This document shows, one piece after another, positions 45,875-56,248 of a stretch of 64,000 nt of DNA; within the stretch, counting starts at the first letter, position 1, and each line of letters starts with the position of its first letter. Position numbers and translations under genes: made by a program. The notes under the pieces are model-generated. The model searched no databases and was not told the DNA's origin. It worked only from the letters and a program-made list of their open reading frames with translations. The stretch comes from an uncultured bacterium (GTDB lineage Bacteria > Pseudomonadota > Alphaproteobacteria > Sphingomonadales > Sphingomonadaceae): the NCBI GenBank assembly GCA_903884945.1, contig CAISGR010000067.1, positions 38,372-102,371 of the forward strand, in the 5' to 3' direction.

Positions 45875-48022
45875 ATGACGATTGTCTATGCAGCCATGAT
45901 ATGCGGCCTGATCGCCGTACTTTATGGCATTATTACCAGCCGACAGATTCTCGCGGCCAGCCCGGGCAACGAGAAGATGCAGGACATCGCCGCCGCGATC
46001 GCGGAAGGCGCCAAGGCCTATCTCGGCCGGCAATATCGCACCATCGCCATCGTCGGAATCGTCGTCGCGATTCTGGTCGGCTATTTCCTCGGTCTCATTT
46101 CCGCCGCCGGCTTCGCGATCGGCGCGATCCTCTCCGGCGTGACCGGCTTTATCGGCATGAACGTATCGGTGAAGGCCAATGTCCGCACCGCGGAGGCGGC
46201 ACGCACCTCGCTGCAGGGCGGCCTCACCATGGCATTCCGCTCCGGCGCGGTTACCGGCATGCTCGTGGCGGGCCTCGGCCTGCTTGCGATCACCGGGCTG
46301 TTCTGGTTCATGATCGAGTTCCGTCATTATGACCTCGCGGTGCAGGCCGATCGTCGCGTCATCGTCGACTCGCTCGTCGCCCTTGCCTTCGGCGCCTCGC
46401 TGATCTCGATCTTCGCCCGTCTCGGCGGCGGCATCTTCACCAAGGCGGCCGACGTGGGCGCTGATCTCGTCGGCAAGGTTGAGGCAGGTATTCCCGAGGA
46501 CGATCCCCGCAATCCGGCCACCATCGCCGACAATGTGGGCGACAATGTCGGCGACTGTGCCGGCATGGCGGCCGACCTGTTCGAGACCTATGTCGTCACC
46601 ATCGGCGTCACCATGGCGTCGATCGCGCTGCTGCTGCCCAATGCCGACCATCTGTTCAAGCTGATGACCCTGCCGCTGCTCGTCGGCGGCGTATGCATCA
46701 TCACGTCGATCATCGGCACTTATATGGTCCGTCTCGGCGGCAATAACTCGATCATGGGGGCGCTCTACAAGGGGTTCTGGACCACCGTGGTCCTGTCGAT
46801 CCCGGCGATCTATTTCGCGACCCAATATGTGATGGGCGACATGCATGCGGTGATCGGCGGGGGCAGCTTCCTCGACGGTGGCACCGCAGTGGCTACCGGC
46901 TTCACGGGGATGGCCTTGTTCTGGTGCATGATGATCGGCCTCGCGCTCACCGGTGCGCTGGTGTGGATCACCGAATATTATACCGGGACCAACTTCCGCC
47001 CGGTGCGCTCGATCGCCAAGGCGTCCGAGACCGGCCATGGCACCAACGTGATCCAGGGACTCGCCGTCAGCCTCGAAAGCCCTGCCCTGCCGACCATCGC
47101 CATTTCGATCGCGGTGATCGCCTCCTACCAGCTCGCCGGCGTGATCGGCATCGCCTTCGGCGCCACGGCGATGCTGGCACTGGCCGGGATGGTCGTCGCG
47201 CTCGACGCCTATGGCCCCGTCACCGACAATGCCGGTGGCATTGCCGAGATGGCGGGCCTGCCCGACGATGTCCGCCACCGCACCGACGCGCTCGATGCGG
47301 TGGGCAACACCACCAAGGCAGTGACCAAGGGCTATGCGATCGGCTCGGCGGCGCTGGCCGCGCTGGTGCTGTTCGGTGCGTACACGACCGACCTGGGGAT
47401 CTATTTCCCCAATCTCGCGGTCGATTTCTCGCTGAGCAACCCCTACGTGATCGTCGGCCTGCTGCTCGGCGCGCTGCTGCCGTTCAGCTTCGGCGCCTTC
47501 GGCATGACGGCAGTCGGCCGGGCGGCCGGATCGGTGGTCGAGGACGTCCGCGCGCAGTTCCGCGACAATCCGGGCATCATGGAAGGCACGGTTCGCCCGA
47601 ACTATGCGCGGACGGTGGATCTCGTCACCAAGGCAGCGATCAAGGAGATGATCATCCCGTCGCTGCTGCCGGTGCTGGCACCGATCGTGGTATATTTCAT
47701 CATCACCGCCGTGGCGGGACAGGCGAGCGGTTTCGCGGCACTCGGCGCGCTGCTGCTCGGCGTGATCGTGTCGGGCCTGTTCGTCGCGATCTCGATGACC
47801 TCGGGGGGCGGCGCATGGGACAATGCCAAGAAATATATCGAGGACGGCCACCACGGCGGCAAGGGCAGCGAGGCCCACAAGGCCGCGGTGACCGGCGACA
47901 CGGTGGGCGATCCCTACAAGGACACGGCCGGCCCCGCCGTGAACCCGATGATCAAGATCACCAACATCGTGGCCTTGCTGTTGCTCGCTGCGCTGGCGGC
48001 GCATGCCGGGGTAGCGGGCTGA
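45875..48022 (+). CDS. hppA: Membrane-bound proton-translocating pyrophosphatase, K+-independent type
   Basis: A 715-residue integral membrane pyrophosphatase with about 16 helices. The pyrophosphate-binding acidic motif [19 protein letters not shown] and the later [16 protein letters not shown] are intact. At the position that decides potassium dependence the sequence reads GNTTKA (Lys about residue 481), the mark of the K+-independent proton-pumping class. It couples PPi hydrolysis to proton export across the inner membrane. The ATG at 45875 (GGGAAGGA 5 bases upstream) is chosen over ATG 45869. A strong terminator follows. Confidence 0.96.
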   Translation: MTIVYAAMICGLIAVLYGIITSRQILAASPGNEKMQDIAAAIAEGAKAYLGRQYRTIAIVGIVVAILVGYFLGLISAAGFAIGAILSGVTGFIGMNVSVKANVRTAEAARTSLQGGLTMAFRSGAVTGMLVAGLGLLAITGLFWFMIEFRHYDLAVQADRRVIVDSLVALAFGASLISIFARLGGGIFTKAADVGADLVGKVEAGIPEDDPRNPATIADNVGDNVGDCAGMAADLFETYVVTIGVTMASIALLLPNADHLFKLMTLPLLVGGVCIITSIIGTYMVRLGGNNSIMGALYKGFWTTVVLSIPAIYFATQYVMGDMHAVIGGGSFLDGGTAVATGFTGMALFWCMMIGLALTGALVWITEYYTGTNFRPVRSIAKASETGHGTNVIQGLAVSLESPALPTIAISIAVIASYQLAGVIGIAFGATAMLALAGMVVALDAYGPVTDNAGGIAEMAGLPDDVRHRTDALDAVGNTTKAVTKGYAIGSAALAALVLFGAYTTDLGIYFPNLAVDFSLSNPYVIVGLLLGALLPFSFGAFGMTAVGRAAGSVVEDVRAQFRDNPGIMEGTVRPNYARTVDLVTKAAIKEMIIPSLLPVLAPIVVYFIITAVAGQASGFAALGALLLGVIVSGLFVAISMTSGGGAWDNAKKYIEDGHHGGKGSEAHKAAVTGDTVGDPYKDTAGPAVNPMIKITNIVALLLLAALAAHAGVAG

Positions 48023-48081
48023 TCCGCCCGTTTCGCTACCCCGCCTCGTCCCGCTGACGGGCGGGCGCGGGACGAAACAGG

Positions 48082-48119
48082 AAACCCCGTCCGGCCGCAG
48101 GGCCGGGCGGGGTTTTCCT
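48082..48119 (+). terminator. Rho-independent terminator of hppA
   Basis: AACCCCGTCCGGCC and GGCCGGGCGGGGTT form a long GC stem around GCAG, followed by TTTCCTTT. This is the clearest intrinsic terminator of the window, 60 bases after the hppA stop. The rest of 48120-48329 carries no gene that I can support. Confidence 0.85.
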
Positions 48120-48329
48120 TTGCGCGAACACGACGGCAGCGTCGCCCCCCGAAGCCAATTCAATGGCGCGTGGCTGGCCCGCGTACGCGGAAAAAAAGCG
48201 AATGCCGTAATGCTGTGAAAGCAGCACCATATCGGATCCATTTCAGCATATTATCCTGAAAGGCCAAGCTTTCCGAGACAGTGCCACTCAACTAAGACGG
48301 ATGGCGAAACGAAGGCCGGGGGGCATGGA

Positions 48330-50291
48330 ATGCGGGGCATGATGTTGTGCGCGGGCGCGCTGCTGTTGGCCGTGCCGGTCGCGGCCAGCAGCCAGGACGG
48401 CGCACGCGCGCAGTCTTCGCCGGCCGCCGCACCTACTTCAGTGTCGGCCCCCGTCCCGCTCGAGCAGTTCGCCCGGCTCCCGTTCATGGAAGGCCCGGAA
48501 CTATCACCCGACGGCACCAAGATCGCGACTCGCCTTGCGATCAACGGCAGCTTGCGCCTCGCGATCATCCCGCTCGACGATTTCAAGGCCACGCGGCAGA
48601 TCGGGGCCGGCGATGCCGATCTGAACGGCTGGACGTGGGTGAACAACGACTGGCTGGTGGCGCGCGTCGGCAGCATGAAGGCGGTCGAAGGGGACAGCTG
48701 GTATATTCGCCGCGCGGTCAGCATCGCGGCCGATGGCAAGAAAATGCTCATCCTGGGCGAGCGAGAGGCCGCGCAGATCGCAGACGATATCCTGTGGATC
48801 GCGAACGACGGATCGCCCCATATCCTGCTTGGGATGCAGACCTCGATCTATTCGAACGAACCCGGCTTCTGGCCGGAGGTACGCGATATCGATATCTCGA
48901 CGGGGAAGGGCAAGCGGGTCGTGCCGTCCAATGCCAATGTGATGGACTGGTATGCCGATGGCGCCGGCACGGTGCGGATGGGTATCGCCTATGACGATCT
49001 GAGCCGCACGTCCCGACTGCTCTATCGCGACCGGCCGGGCCAGTCCTTCCGTACGGTCGACAAGGTGCGCGGCCCCCGCGCCTCGTTCGGGAATGTGCCG
49101 GCGATGTTCCTGCCCGACCCCGGCAAGGCAATCGCTTATGACGATGCGGACGGTTTCAATGCCATCTACAATCTCGATCTCGCATCGCTGAAGACCGGGA
49201 CGAAGCTGTTCGGCGTGCCCGGCTACGACGTCGACAGCCTGATCACGGGATCCGGGAGTACGCGAGTCATCGGCGCGCGCTATACCGATACCCGCCCGCG
49301 CACCCATTGGTTCGATCCGACGCTCGCCAGCGTGCAGGACGAACTCGACAAGGCGGTCGGCACGCGCCAGGCACAGATCGTTTCGTGGAACCGCGATTTC
49401 AGCGTTCTGATCGTCTTCGTCGGCGGCGCGGATCGCCCGGGCGCCTATTATCTCTATCGCCCGGCCGAAGGCGTGATGCATGTGCTGGCACAAGTGAACG
49501 AGGACCTCGGCACCAAGGCCTATGCCCCCGTCCGCACGATCCGCTACAAGGCGCGTGACGGGCTGGAAATTCAGGCAGTACTCACCGAGCCCAGGGATAA
49601 GCCGGCGAAGAACCTGCCCCTGATCCTGATGCCGCATGGGGGCCCGTTCGCGCGCGACGACGAAAGCTGGGACTGGTGGGCGCAATTCCTCGCCAGCCGG
49701 GGCTATGTCGTGCTGCAGCCCAATTACCGCGGCTCTTCCGGCTTCGGCACCGACTTCGCCGACAAGGCGCGCGGTCAGTGGGGGCTTGCCATGCAGGACG
49801 ACCTGACCGACGCCGTCAAATGGGCGGTCGATCAGGGCATTGCCGATCCCAAGCGGGTGTGCATCGTCGGCGGCTCCTATGGCGGCTATGCAGCGCTCCG
49901 TGCCGCGCAACGCGATCACGGAGTCTATCGCTGCGCGGTCTCCTTCGCGGGCGTGTCCGACATGAGCGCGATCCTGCGATACGATGCCAGCTTCCTCAAC
50001 GACCGGCGGACGAGGGATTTCTGGCATGACCAGGCAGCGGACCTGAAAGCGGCTTCACCGATCAACTTTGCGGCGGATTTCTCGATTCCCGTGCTGATCA
50101 TGCACGGCAAGGCCGACACCAGGGTGCCGGTCAAGCAATCGCGCGAGATGGTCGAGAAGCTCAAGGCGGCGGGCAAGACCTATCGCTATGTCGAGCAGCC
50201 CAAGGGCGACCACCATTTTTCCCAGCAGGCGGATCGAGTCCAGTTTCTCAAGGAGCTCGAGGCGTTCCTGGCGCAATATAACCCGGCCTGA
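48330..50291 (+). CDS. S9 family (prolyl oligopeptidase-like) serine peptidase, exported
   Basis: A 653-residue protein: signal peptide (to about residue 20, ending AAS), an N-terminal beta-propeller region (about 30-390) and a C-terminal alpha/beta hydrolase domain. The nucleophile Ser is in GGSYGGYAA, the oxyanion region in [41 protein letters not shown], the acid in [10 protein letters not shown] and the His in [10 protein letters not shown]. It would cleave peptides in the periplasm. ATG 48330 is taken as start; 48339 is an alternative. Confidence 0.92.
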   Translation: MRGMMLCAGALLLAVPVAASSQDGARAQSSPAAAPTSVSAPVPLEQFARLPFMEGPELSPDGTKIATRLAINGSLRLAIIPLDDFKATRQIGAGDADLNGWTWVNNDWLVARVGSMKAVEGDSWYIRRAVSIAADGKKMLILGEREAAQIADDILWIANDGSPHILLGMQTSIYSNEPGFWPEVRDIDISTGKGKRVVPSNANVMDWYADGAGTVRMGIAYDDLSRTSRLLYRDRPGQSFRTVDKVRGPRASFGNVPAMFLPDPGKAIAYDDADGFNAIYNLDLASLKTGTKLFGVPGYDVDSLITGSGSTRVIGARYTDTRPRTHWFDPTLASVQDELDKAVGTRQAQIVSWNRDFSVLIVFVGGADRPGAYYLYRPAEGVMHVLAQVNEDLGTKAYAPVRTIRYKARDGLEIQAVLTEPRDKPAKNLPLILMPHGGPFARDDESWDWWAQFLASRGYVVLQPNYRGSSGFGTDFADKARGQWGLAMQDDLTDAVKWAVDQGIADPKRVCIVGGSYGGYAALRAAQRDHGVYRCAVSFAGVSDMSAILRYDASFLNDRRTRDFWHDQAADLKAASPINFAADFSIPVLIMHGKADTRVPVKQSREMVEKLKAAGKTYRYVEQPKGDHHFSQQADRVQFLKELEAFLAQYNPA

Positions 50292-50374
50292 CGCAAAACC
50301 TGCGCGCTTCCCTTTTGGGCGCTTCCGCGCTAAGGGCCGCGCTCAGGATTTTCCCAACATCGCTAGAGGTTTGT

Positions 50375-50593
50375 TTGGCCAAGGAAGAATTGCTCGAAAT
50401 GCGCGGCCAGGTGGTGGAGCTTCTGCCCAACGCCATGTTCCGCGTAAAGCTCGAAAACGATCACGAAATTCTCGGCCATACCGCCGGCAAGATGCGCAAG
50501 AACCGCATCCGCGTGCTGGTGGGCGACGAGGTGCTGGTCGAACTGACTCCGTACGACCTGACCAAGGGTCGCATCACCTACCGCTTCAAGTGA
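50375..50593 (+). CDS. infA: Translation initiation factor IF-1
   Basis: A 72-residue IF-1, exactly the canonical length, starting at TTG 50375 (GAGGT about 6 bases upstream) with [56 protein letters not shown]. It binds the ribosomal A site during initiation. The TTG start could limit its level. A longer open frame upstream is not part of the gene. Confidence 0.97.
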   Translation: MAKEELLEMRGQVVELLPNAMFRVKLENDHEILGHTAGKMRKNRIRVLVGDEVLVELTPYDLTKGRITYRFK

Positions 50594-50637
50594 CGCGCGC
50601 TGCGCGTCATCCCGGCCAGGGCCGGGCGCCGGCCTGA

Positions 50638-51219
50638 ATGGAGCCGCCCGTGCGGCTCGTCCTCGCTTCCACCTCTCCACGCCGACGCGACCTGCTCGCG
50701 CGGCTTGGCGTGGAACCGGCGCGCATCGCATCGCCCGATGTCGACGAAACCCCGCTGCCGCGCGAGTTGCCGCGCAGCTATGTCCTTCGCCTCGCCGAGG
50801 CGAAGGCCAGGGCGGTGGACCGCGCGCCCGGCGAGATCGTGCTGGCTGGCGACACCACCATCGCGCTCGGCCGGCGCATCCTCGGCAAGGCCGAGGACGA
50901 GGCTGAACAGCGGCGCATGCTCGAACTGCTCTCTGGCCGGCGACATCATTGCCTGACGGCGATCTGCGTGATCGACACCCAGGGCAAGATGCGTACCCGC
51001 CTGTCCGACACGATCGTCGCGTTCAAGCCGCTTAGTACCGCCGAGATCGATGCCTATCTCGCCAGCGGCGAGGGGCTGGGCAAGGCGGGCGGCTATGGCA
51101 TCCAGGGCAGGGCCGAGGCCTTTGTCCGTTTCCTTTCGGGCAGCCATTCCGGCGTGATCGGTCTTCCCCTGTTCGAGACCCGTGCGCTGCTTGCCACTGC
51201 CGGGGTCGCTCTTGGCTGA
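50638..51219 (+). CDS. maf: Maf-family nucleotide pyrophosphatase
   Basis: A 193-residue Maf protein (dTTP/UTP pyrophosphatase type). Motifs are LASTSPRRRDLLARLG, SPDVDETPLP, LAGDTTIALG, FLSGSHSGVIGLPL and KAGGYGIQGRAEAF. It removes non-canonical or excess nucleotides and affects septation in some bacteria. The end overlaps the RNase gene by 8 bases. ATG 50638 is used; GTG 50650 is possible. Confidence 0.93.
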   Translation: MEPPVRLVLASTSPRRRDLLARLGVEPARIASPDVDETPLPRELPRSYVLRLAEAKARAVDRAPGEIVLAGDTTIALGRRILGKAEDEAEQRRMLELLSGRRHHCLTAICVIDTQGKMRTRLSDTIVAFKPLSTAEIDAYLASGEGLGKAGGYGIQGRAEAFVRFLSGSHSGVIGLPLFETRALLATAGVALG

Positions 51220-52168
51220 GTGGCTGTACGAAGCCGGCGTCGGCGAGGCACGTGCGGCACTGATCGAGGACGGCGCCATTCTCGAAGCCCGGCTGGAACC
51301 TGACGACCCCGCACCGCGACCCGGCGCGATCCTGCCAGCACGGCTGGTCGAGATCACGGTCCGGGGCCGTGAGGGCCGAGTGGCGCTGGAGGGCGGTGGC
51401 GAGGCCATCCTGGCCCCGCTGCCCGCCGGGATCACCCAGGGGGCCGCGCTCACGGTGGAGATCGTCCGTGCAGCGATTCCGGAAGCTGGGCGCGCGAAAC
51501 TCGCCAAGGCAATGCCCGCGGAGCCAGGGGCCCACGCATCGTCGGGGGCAGACCTCCTCGCCCGCATCACGGCAACAGGGCATCCGGTGCGCAGGCTCCA
51601 GGCGCATGAGCCCGATCTGCTCGAAGCCGCCGGCTGGTCCGAAATTCTCGAAGAAGCCATGACCGGTGAGATTGCCTTTCGCGGTGGTGCACTGCGCATG
51701 ACGCCCACCCCGGCGATGACGCTGTTCGATGTCGACGGCCAGCCGCCACTCGATGCGCTCGCCATTGCGGCTGCGGGCGCAGTCGGCCAGGCAATCCTGC
51801 GACACGATATCGGCGGCTCGATCGGCATTGATTTCCCGACGCTCGAAGGCAAGGCGGCGCGCCAGGCCGTCGCTGCGGCAATCGATGCCGCGCTGCCCCT
51901 GCCCTTCGAACGAACCGCAATGAACGGCTTCGGCTTTCTCCAGATCGTCCGTCGGCGGTTCCGCGCCTCGCTGCCCGAACTGCTTCGCGCCGATCCGGCC
52001 GGCGCCGAAGCGCGCGCCCTGCTCCGCGCGATCGAGCGCACACCGCCGCCGGTGCGCGCGAATCACCGCGTGAGCCGGCGCGTCCGGGACTGGCTGGCAG
52101 CGCATCCGGCCCTTATCGAGGCGCTCGCGCGCCGCACCGGCGTTCAACCCGTGTTCGAGGCAGACTGA
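51212..52168 (+). CDS. Short RNase E/G family protein
   Basis: A 318-residue relative of the RNase E/G catalytic domain, starting at TTG 51212 with an 8-base overlap on maf. The N-terminus AEWLYEAGVGEARAALIEDG and the nuclease core are present: Asp173 in LFDVDG corresponds to the first catalytic Asp (followed by Asp instead of the usual Asn), Asp207 in GGSIGIDFPTLEGKAARQ to the second. It lacks the CPxC zinc-link and the long tail, so it would not form the usual tetramer. This short form recurs in alphaproteobacteria between maf and yacG to my knowledge. Confidence 0.8.
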   Translation: MAEWLYEAGVGEARAALIEDGAILEARLEPDDPAPRPGAILPARLVEITVRGREGRVALEGGGEAILAPLPAGITQGAALTVEIVRAAIPEAGRAKLAKAMPAEPGAHASSGADLLARITATGHPVRRLQAHEPDLLEAAGWSEILEEAMTGEIAFRGGALRMTPTPAMTLFDVDGQPPLDALAIAAAGAVGQAILRHDIGGSIGIDFPTLEGKAARQAVAAAIDAALPLPFERTAMNGFGFLQIVRRRFRASLPELLRADPAGAEARALLRAIERTPPPVRANHRVSRRVRDWLAAHPALIEALARRTGVQPVFEAD

Positions 52169-52170
52169 AA

Positions 52171-52368
52171 ATGGCGAAAAAAGATACCTGCCCGATCTGC
52201 GGCAAGCCAGCGATCGCAGCGCAGGCCCCCTTCTGCAGCCGCGGCTGCCGCGATCGCGATCTGTTGCAATGGCTGGGCGAAGGCTATCGCATTCCCGCGG
52301 GGCCCGCCGATCCGGAAGATCCGTCCGCCCCAACTCCCGGGCTGGACAGCGCGAACGACGCCGATTAA
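52171..52368 (+). CDS. yacG: DNA gyrase inhibitor YacG
   Basis: A 65-residue zinc protein with CPICGKPAI and PFCSRGCRDRDLLQWLGEGYRIP, the four-Cys site of YacG, which binds GyrB and blocks DNA binding. It starts 2 bases after the RNase stop. The acidic tail is normal. Confidence 0.94.
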   Translation: MAKKDTCPICGKPAIAAQAPFCSRGCRDRDLLQWLGEGYRIPAGPADPEDPSAPTPGLDSANDAD

Positions 52369-52409
52369 GAGGCCCGCTCTTTCCGGCGCCCTCAGGCGGC
52401 GCCGGGCAA

Positions 52410-52485
52410 GCCCGGGTAGCTCAGTTGGTAGAGCATGCGATTGAAAATCGCAGTGTCGGCGGTTCGATCCCGTCCCCGGGCACCA
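52410..52485 (+). tRNA. tRNA-Phe (anticodon GAA)
   Basis: The 76-base cloverleaf has a 7-base acceptor stem (GCCCGGG / CCCGGGC), a D arm with AGTTGGTA, an anticodon stem TGCGA/TCGCA with loop TTGAAAA (anticodon GAA at 52443-52445), a T arm with TTCGATC, and an encoded CCA end. It follows yacG and converges with speD. Confidence 0.97.
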
Positions 52486-52492
52486 CTCTCCT

Positions 52493-52861
52493 CTATCCGG
52501 CCAGCGCGCCGTCATCGATGCTGAAGCCACGCGCGATTCGCCGCTCGGTGCAGCTTTCCGCGCCCAATCCCGAGACAAGCGCGGCAAGCGCCGCACCCAG
52601 ATCATGCCGGCGTCCGCACAGGAAAATATCGACTGCGGCATAGCGCCGCTCGGGCCAGCTATGGATCGAGATGTGCGATTCGGCGAGCAGGGCCACGCCG
52701 GTGATGCCCTGCCCCGTGCCGAAGCTGTGCAGCCTGATCTCAAGCAGGGTGGCGCCGCCGGCGGCCACAGACGCGCGCAGCGCCGATTCGACGCGATCGA
52801 TGTCATCGAGCCCATCGCAGCCGAACAGATCAGCGAGAAGATGCGTGCCGCTATAATCCAC
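52493..52861 (-). CDS. speD: S-adenosylmethionine decarboxylase proenzyme
   Basis: A 122-residue class-1B SpeD. The self-processing site is ESHISIHSWPE, with pyruvoyl-forming Ser62, His67 and catalytic Cys82 (FLCGRR), matching the Thermotoga enzyme (63/68/83) one residue shifted. It makes decarboxylated AdoMet for aminopropyl transfer. The start is GTG at 52861 with AGGAG upstream, 8 bases after the flavoprotein stop. It is the last gene of the eight-gene operon, and its product feeds the spermidine-synthase-like protein. Confidence 0.94.
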   Translation of the reverse strand: MDYSGTHLLADLFGCDGLDDIDRVESALRASVAAGGATLLEIRLHSFGTGQGITGVALLAESHISIHSWPERRYAAVDIFLCGRRHDLGAALAALVSGLGAESCTERRIARGFSIDDGALAG

Positions 52862-52869
52862 GTCCGCTC

Positions 52870-54495
52870 CTAGATCAGCACATCGGCATGGGGAATGCCG
52901 AGGTGCGCCATGGCACCCTGTGCCGCCGCCGTACCGCGATAATGCGCCTCTTCGAACAGCGACAGGCCGCTGAGATCGGAGTGCGCGAAGAAGAACGGGG
53001 GCCGCGGCTCCGCCGCGGCCGCGCGTGCGCCACCCCAGAAGAAGCCCGGCACCGGGCGGATCATCGCATGGCCCCAGCGCCAGATGTCGATTCGCGCGAT
53101 CGCCCCCTCGAGATCGGGATTGGTCTGGAGCAGGTCCTCGTGGACCATTGCCTGCCAATAGCCGAGCGGACGAGTCACCAACTCGTGCCGCGCCTCGGAC
53201 GGCGGCAGATCGGATAGCGGCAGATACCAGGTCAGGACGGTCGGCCCGGACACAGCCGCGAGCGACTGATGGGTGGCCACTACATAGCCGAGCGACCGGC
53301 TGGTCCAGGACACATTGTCCCAGGCGACCTGGAAGCCATTGCCCGCCGGCGGGCGATCGACCGTCACATTGGCCACCACCCAGGGCGCATAGCCGAAGCC
53401 AGCCGTGTCCGTGTCGCCCGGCGGGAGCAGCCGGCTGGTCACGAAATGCGGCGTGGCGAGAATCGCGGCGCGGGCGCGGATACGGCTCGTGCTCCCGGCC
53501 GCGACATCGAAACAGTCGATCATGACACCGCCTCCGTCGCGCCGCACGCGGTGGACGATCTGCCCGCAGGCGAGATGCCCGCGCAGCCGGGCCGCCATCC
53601 GGCCGACGAGATGGCCATTGCCTTCCGGCCAGGTGAGCACCGTATCGCTGGCGACGTTCGCCGCCACGCCGCGCCGACTCGCGAAATAGTGAATGCCGGC
53701 CCAGGCGGAAACCTGATCGGGTTCAGTGCCATAATCGTCGCGGCAGGCATAACGGACGTGCCCGCGCAGCACCGGCGCGTGCCAGCCCTGGGCGTCGAGC
53801 CAGGCAGAAAAGCTCAGCCGGTCGAGCGCGACGAGATCGGGGTCACGCGCGCTATAGTCCATCGGCAGGGCGAAGGCGGGGCGCCCCTCGGTATCGCGGC
53901 GATCGCGATAGGCGGCCATTGCGGCAAAGAAGGCGCCGAGATCGCGTTGGTCGTCCGCCGTCAGGCCGACAGTCGGGACAAGGCCTTCCTGCCAGCGCCC
54001 CAGATGCAACAGGCGTTCGTCGGGGTCGGAGACGATCTGATAGGGATCGAACACTGGCTTGCCATCGACATGCCCAGTTACGATCCCGAGCCGTTCCAGC
54101 AAGCGGACGACCCCCTTCGCCTCGGCATTGGGGATCGGCAGATAATGCGCGCCGAGCGGATAGGCGGAAACGGCATTGCGGCTCGAGCGCGCATTGCCGC
54201 CGGTGCTGTCCTCCAGTTCGAACAGGCGGAAATCAGTTACGCCCGCCTCGGCGAGGGTCCACGCCGCCGACAGGCCCGCGACACCGCCGCCGAGGATCGC
54301 GATAGCGGTTTCGAACTCGCGCGCCGGCGCTGGAAACGCCGTGCCGTCGCGGAGGCGGTGGCCGCGGGTGAAATCGGCGCCGCCCAGCGTCCCGGGGATC
54401 GCCCTTTCCCGCGCCTGCCACGCCACGGCCCCCGCGCCGATCGCGGCAGCGGCCGCGACCGACCCCGCGATCGCGGTGCGACGGCTGATGGTCAC
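52870..54495 (-). CDS. Tat-exported FAD-dependent amine-oxidase-like protein
   Basis: A 541-residue flavoprotein. A twin-arginine signal SRRTAIAGSVAAAAAIGAGAVAW precedes an FAD-binding AIAILGGGVAGLSAAWTLAEAG (about 65-86) and a second cofactor region FELEDSTGGNARS. The end LSGLSLFEEAHYRGTAAAQGA is like the amine-oxidase C-terminal FAD motif. A polyamine or modified amine substrate outside the cytoplasm is inferred from the neighbours. It lies between the spermidine-synthase homologue (4-base gap) and speD. Confidence 0.85.
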   Translation of the reverse strand: MTISRRTAIAGSVAAAAAIGAGAVAWQARERAIPGTLGGADFTRGHRLRDGTAFPAPAREFETAIAILGGGVAGLSAAWTLAEAGVTDFRLFELEDSTGGNARSSRNAVSAYPLGAHYLPIPNAEAKGVVRLLERLGIVTGHVDGKPVFDPYQIVSDPDERLLHLGRWQEGLVPTVGLTADDQRDLGAFFAAMAAYRDRRDTEGRPAFALPMDYSARDPDLVALDRLSFSAWLDAQGWHAPVLRGHVRYACRDDYGTEPDQVSAWAGIHYFASRRGVAANVASDTVLTWPEGNGHLVGRMAARLRGHLACGQIVHRVRRDGGGVMIDCFDVAAGSTSRIRARAAILATPHFVTSRLLPPGDTDTAGFGYAPWVVANVTVDRPPAGNGFQVAWDNVSWTSRSLGYVVATHQSLAAVSGPTVLTWYLPLSDLPPSEARHELVTRPLGYWQAMVHEDLLQTNPDLEGAIARIDIWRWGHAMIRPVPGFFWGGARAAAAEPRPPFFFAHSDLSGLSLFEEAHYRGTAAAQGAMAHLGIPHADVLI

Positions 54496-54499
54496 GCCG

Positions 54500-56035
54500 T
54501 CATCCTTCGTACACGGCCCATTCGGCCTCGAACTCTCGCACCAGCGATTGATTGTCGAGCCGGTTCACCGGCACGGCGCGGCGCGCCATGTCGGGCGGGA
54601 AGACAAAGGCCAGCGCGTCGGTCTGCGGCGTGAGGAAACGCAAGCCCGCGGGCAACGGCGCGGGCGGGCCGATCGGCCGGTTGGAGGCGAGCACGAAGCC
54701 CCATTCGCCGAAGCTCGGCACATAGACATGATAACCGCGTGTGATGAGCCCCGCCGCTTCCAGCGTCGTCGCCACGGTCCAATAAGCGCGCGGCGCGACC
54801 AGTGGTGAGGTGCTCTGCACGCTGACCATCGCGCCGGGCGCTAGCACGCGGGCCAGTTCACGGTAGAAGCTCACCGTGTAGAGCTTCCCGATCGAGAAAT
54901 TGGTCGGATCGGGGAAATCAACCAGCACCGCATCGAAGCGCCGCTTGCTGGCGCGCAGCCAGCTGAACGCATCGGCGTTGATCACATGCACCCTGGGCGA
55001 ACGGAAAGCGCCGTGATTGAGCGCAGCGAGCATCGCGCTGTTGGTGAACAGCGAGGTCATCTCCGGATCGAGATCGACCAGAGTGACCGACGCGACACTT
55101 GGATATTTCAGGATCTCGCGCACCGCGAGCCCGTCGCCACCGCCCAGCACCAGCACATTCCGCGGCGCGTGAACCCGGCTGAGCACCGGATGTACCAGCG
55201 CTTCGTGATAGCGATATTCGTCGCGCGAGGAGAATTGCAGATTACCGCTGAGATACAGCCGCAGATCATCGCCGCGCTTGGTGATCACGACGCGCTGATA
55301 GGGGGTCGAGGTCGCATAGAGGATGGGATCGCCATAGACCGCAACCTCAGCGCTGCGCTGCAGGCGTTCGGACAGGGCGAAACCCACCGCCAACACGATC
55401 GCGACGATAATCGCCGCAGCCAGCTCGGCACGCAGGCGCCTCTTGCCCGGCAGCATCACAATCAGCGCGATGGCGACGCCGACATTGGCCAACCCGAACA
55501 GGAAGCCGGTGCGCATCAGCCCAAGATGTGGCACGAGCAGCAGCGGGAAGAGCACCGAGGCCGCGAGCGCGCCGACATAATCGAAGGTCAGTACCTTCGA
55601 CACAAGATCGCTGAATTCGAGCCGGTCCTTCAGGATCCGCATCAGCAGCGGGATCTCGAGTCCGACCAGGGCACCGATCGCCAGCACCAGGCCGTAGAGC
55701 GGAATGCGGAAATCGCTGACCCGATCGAACAGCAGGAACAGGGCCGCCGCCGAACAGCCGCCGATGGCGGCGATCAGAATCTCGACGCGCACGAAGATCG
55801 CCAGTTCGTCGCGCAACACATAGCGCGAGCACCAGCTGCCCATGCCCATCGCGAACAGATAGGTGCCGATGACGATCGAGAATTGGGTGACGCTGTCGCC
55901 GAGCAGATAGCTCGCCAGCGTCCCCGCCAACAACTCGTAGATCAGACCGCAGGTGGCCACGACGAAGGCGGAGACGAGCAATGCCGCGCCGAGGCGCGAT
56001 GGCCGGGGATGCGTCCCGGCCGGTCCGTCAGCCAT
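54500..56035 (-). CDS. Membrane-anchored spermidine-synthase-like protein
   Basis: A 511-residue fusion: seven or so hydrophobic segments in residues 15-215, then a polyamine aminopropyltransferase-like Rossmann domain with VLVLGGGDGLAVREILKYPSVASVTLVDLDPEM and VLVDFPDPTNFSIGKLYTVSFYREL. The dcAdoMet pocket motif GGGDG is intact; the acidic putrescine-binding region reads DFPDP instead of DSSDP. It would transfer aminopropyl groups at the inner membrane, with SpeD supplying the donor. It overlaps the DUF350 gene by 8 bases. Confidence 0.9.
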   Translation of the reverse strand: MADGPAGTHPRPSRLGAALLVSAFVVATCGLIYELLAGTLASYLLGDSVTQFSIVIGTYLFAMGMGSWCSRYVLRDELAIFVRVEILIAAIGGCSAAALFLLFDRVSDFRIPLYGLVLAIGALVGLEIPLLMRILKDRLEFSDLVSKVLTFDYVGALAASVLFPLLLVPHLGLMRTGFLFGLANVGVAIALIVMLPGKRRLRAELAAAIIVAIVLAVGFALSERLQRSAEVAVYGDPILYATSTPYQRVVITKRGDDLRLYLSGNLQFSSRDEYRYHEALVHPVLSRVHAPRNVLVLGGGDGLAVREILKYPSVASVTLVDLDPEMTSLFTNSAMLAALNHGAFRSPRVHVINADAFSWLRASKRRFDAVLVDFPDPTNFSIGKLYTVSFYRELARVLAPGAMVSVQSTSPLVAPRAYWTVATTLEAAGLITRGYHVYVPSFGEWGFVLASNRPIGPPAPLPAGLRFLTPQTDALAFVFPPDMARRAVPVNRLDNQSLVREFEAEWAVYEG

Positions 56036-56234
56036 GAATCGCCGCCGCGATGATGATCGAGATCGCGATCGCGACCGAGCCGGCCAGGATCGAGAGCGCG
56101 ATGTTGTTCTTGCAGATCTCACCCCACAGATCGACCGGCGTCAGCCGGTCCCACAGCCAGAAGCCGATCACGAAGATGACGAGGCCGAGGCCGGCATAGA
56201 CCAGGGTGGCCAGAAGGACTGCGCTGGTGAGCAT
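56028..56234 (-). CDS. DUF350 (YjfL-like) membrane protein
   Basis: A 68-residue DUF350 protein with two helices: LTSAVLLATLVYAGLGLVIFVIGFWLWDRL and NNIALSILAGSVAIAISIIIAAAIHG. In other bacteria this domain is usually duplicated and sits beside PspA, DUF4178 or polyamine-metabolism genes; its function is unknown. It is 14 bases after the 48-residue peptide gene and overlaps the synthase-like gene. Confidence 0.88.
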   Translation of the reverse strand: MLTSAVLLATLVYAGLGLVIFVIGFWLWDRLTPVDLWGEICKNNIALSILAGSVAIAISIIIAAAIHG

Positions 56235-56248
56235 GGTGAATTCCTCTT

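Noticed and set aside
45626..48241. Long minus-strand frame opposite hppA
   Set aside because: Its translation is a His/Asp/Arg/Gly-rich mirror of the pyrophosphatase codons with no recognisable fold. The plus-strand gene is certain.
52410..52485. tRNA-Phe as an integration site of a mobile element
   Set aside because: No integrase and no repeated 3' tRNA end were found nearby. The flanking genes are a housekeeping set and an operon with normal composition.
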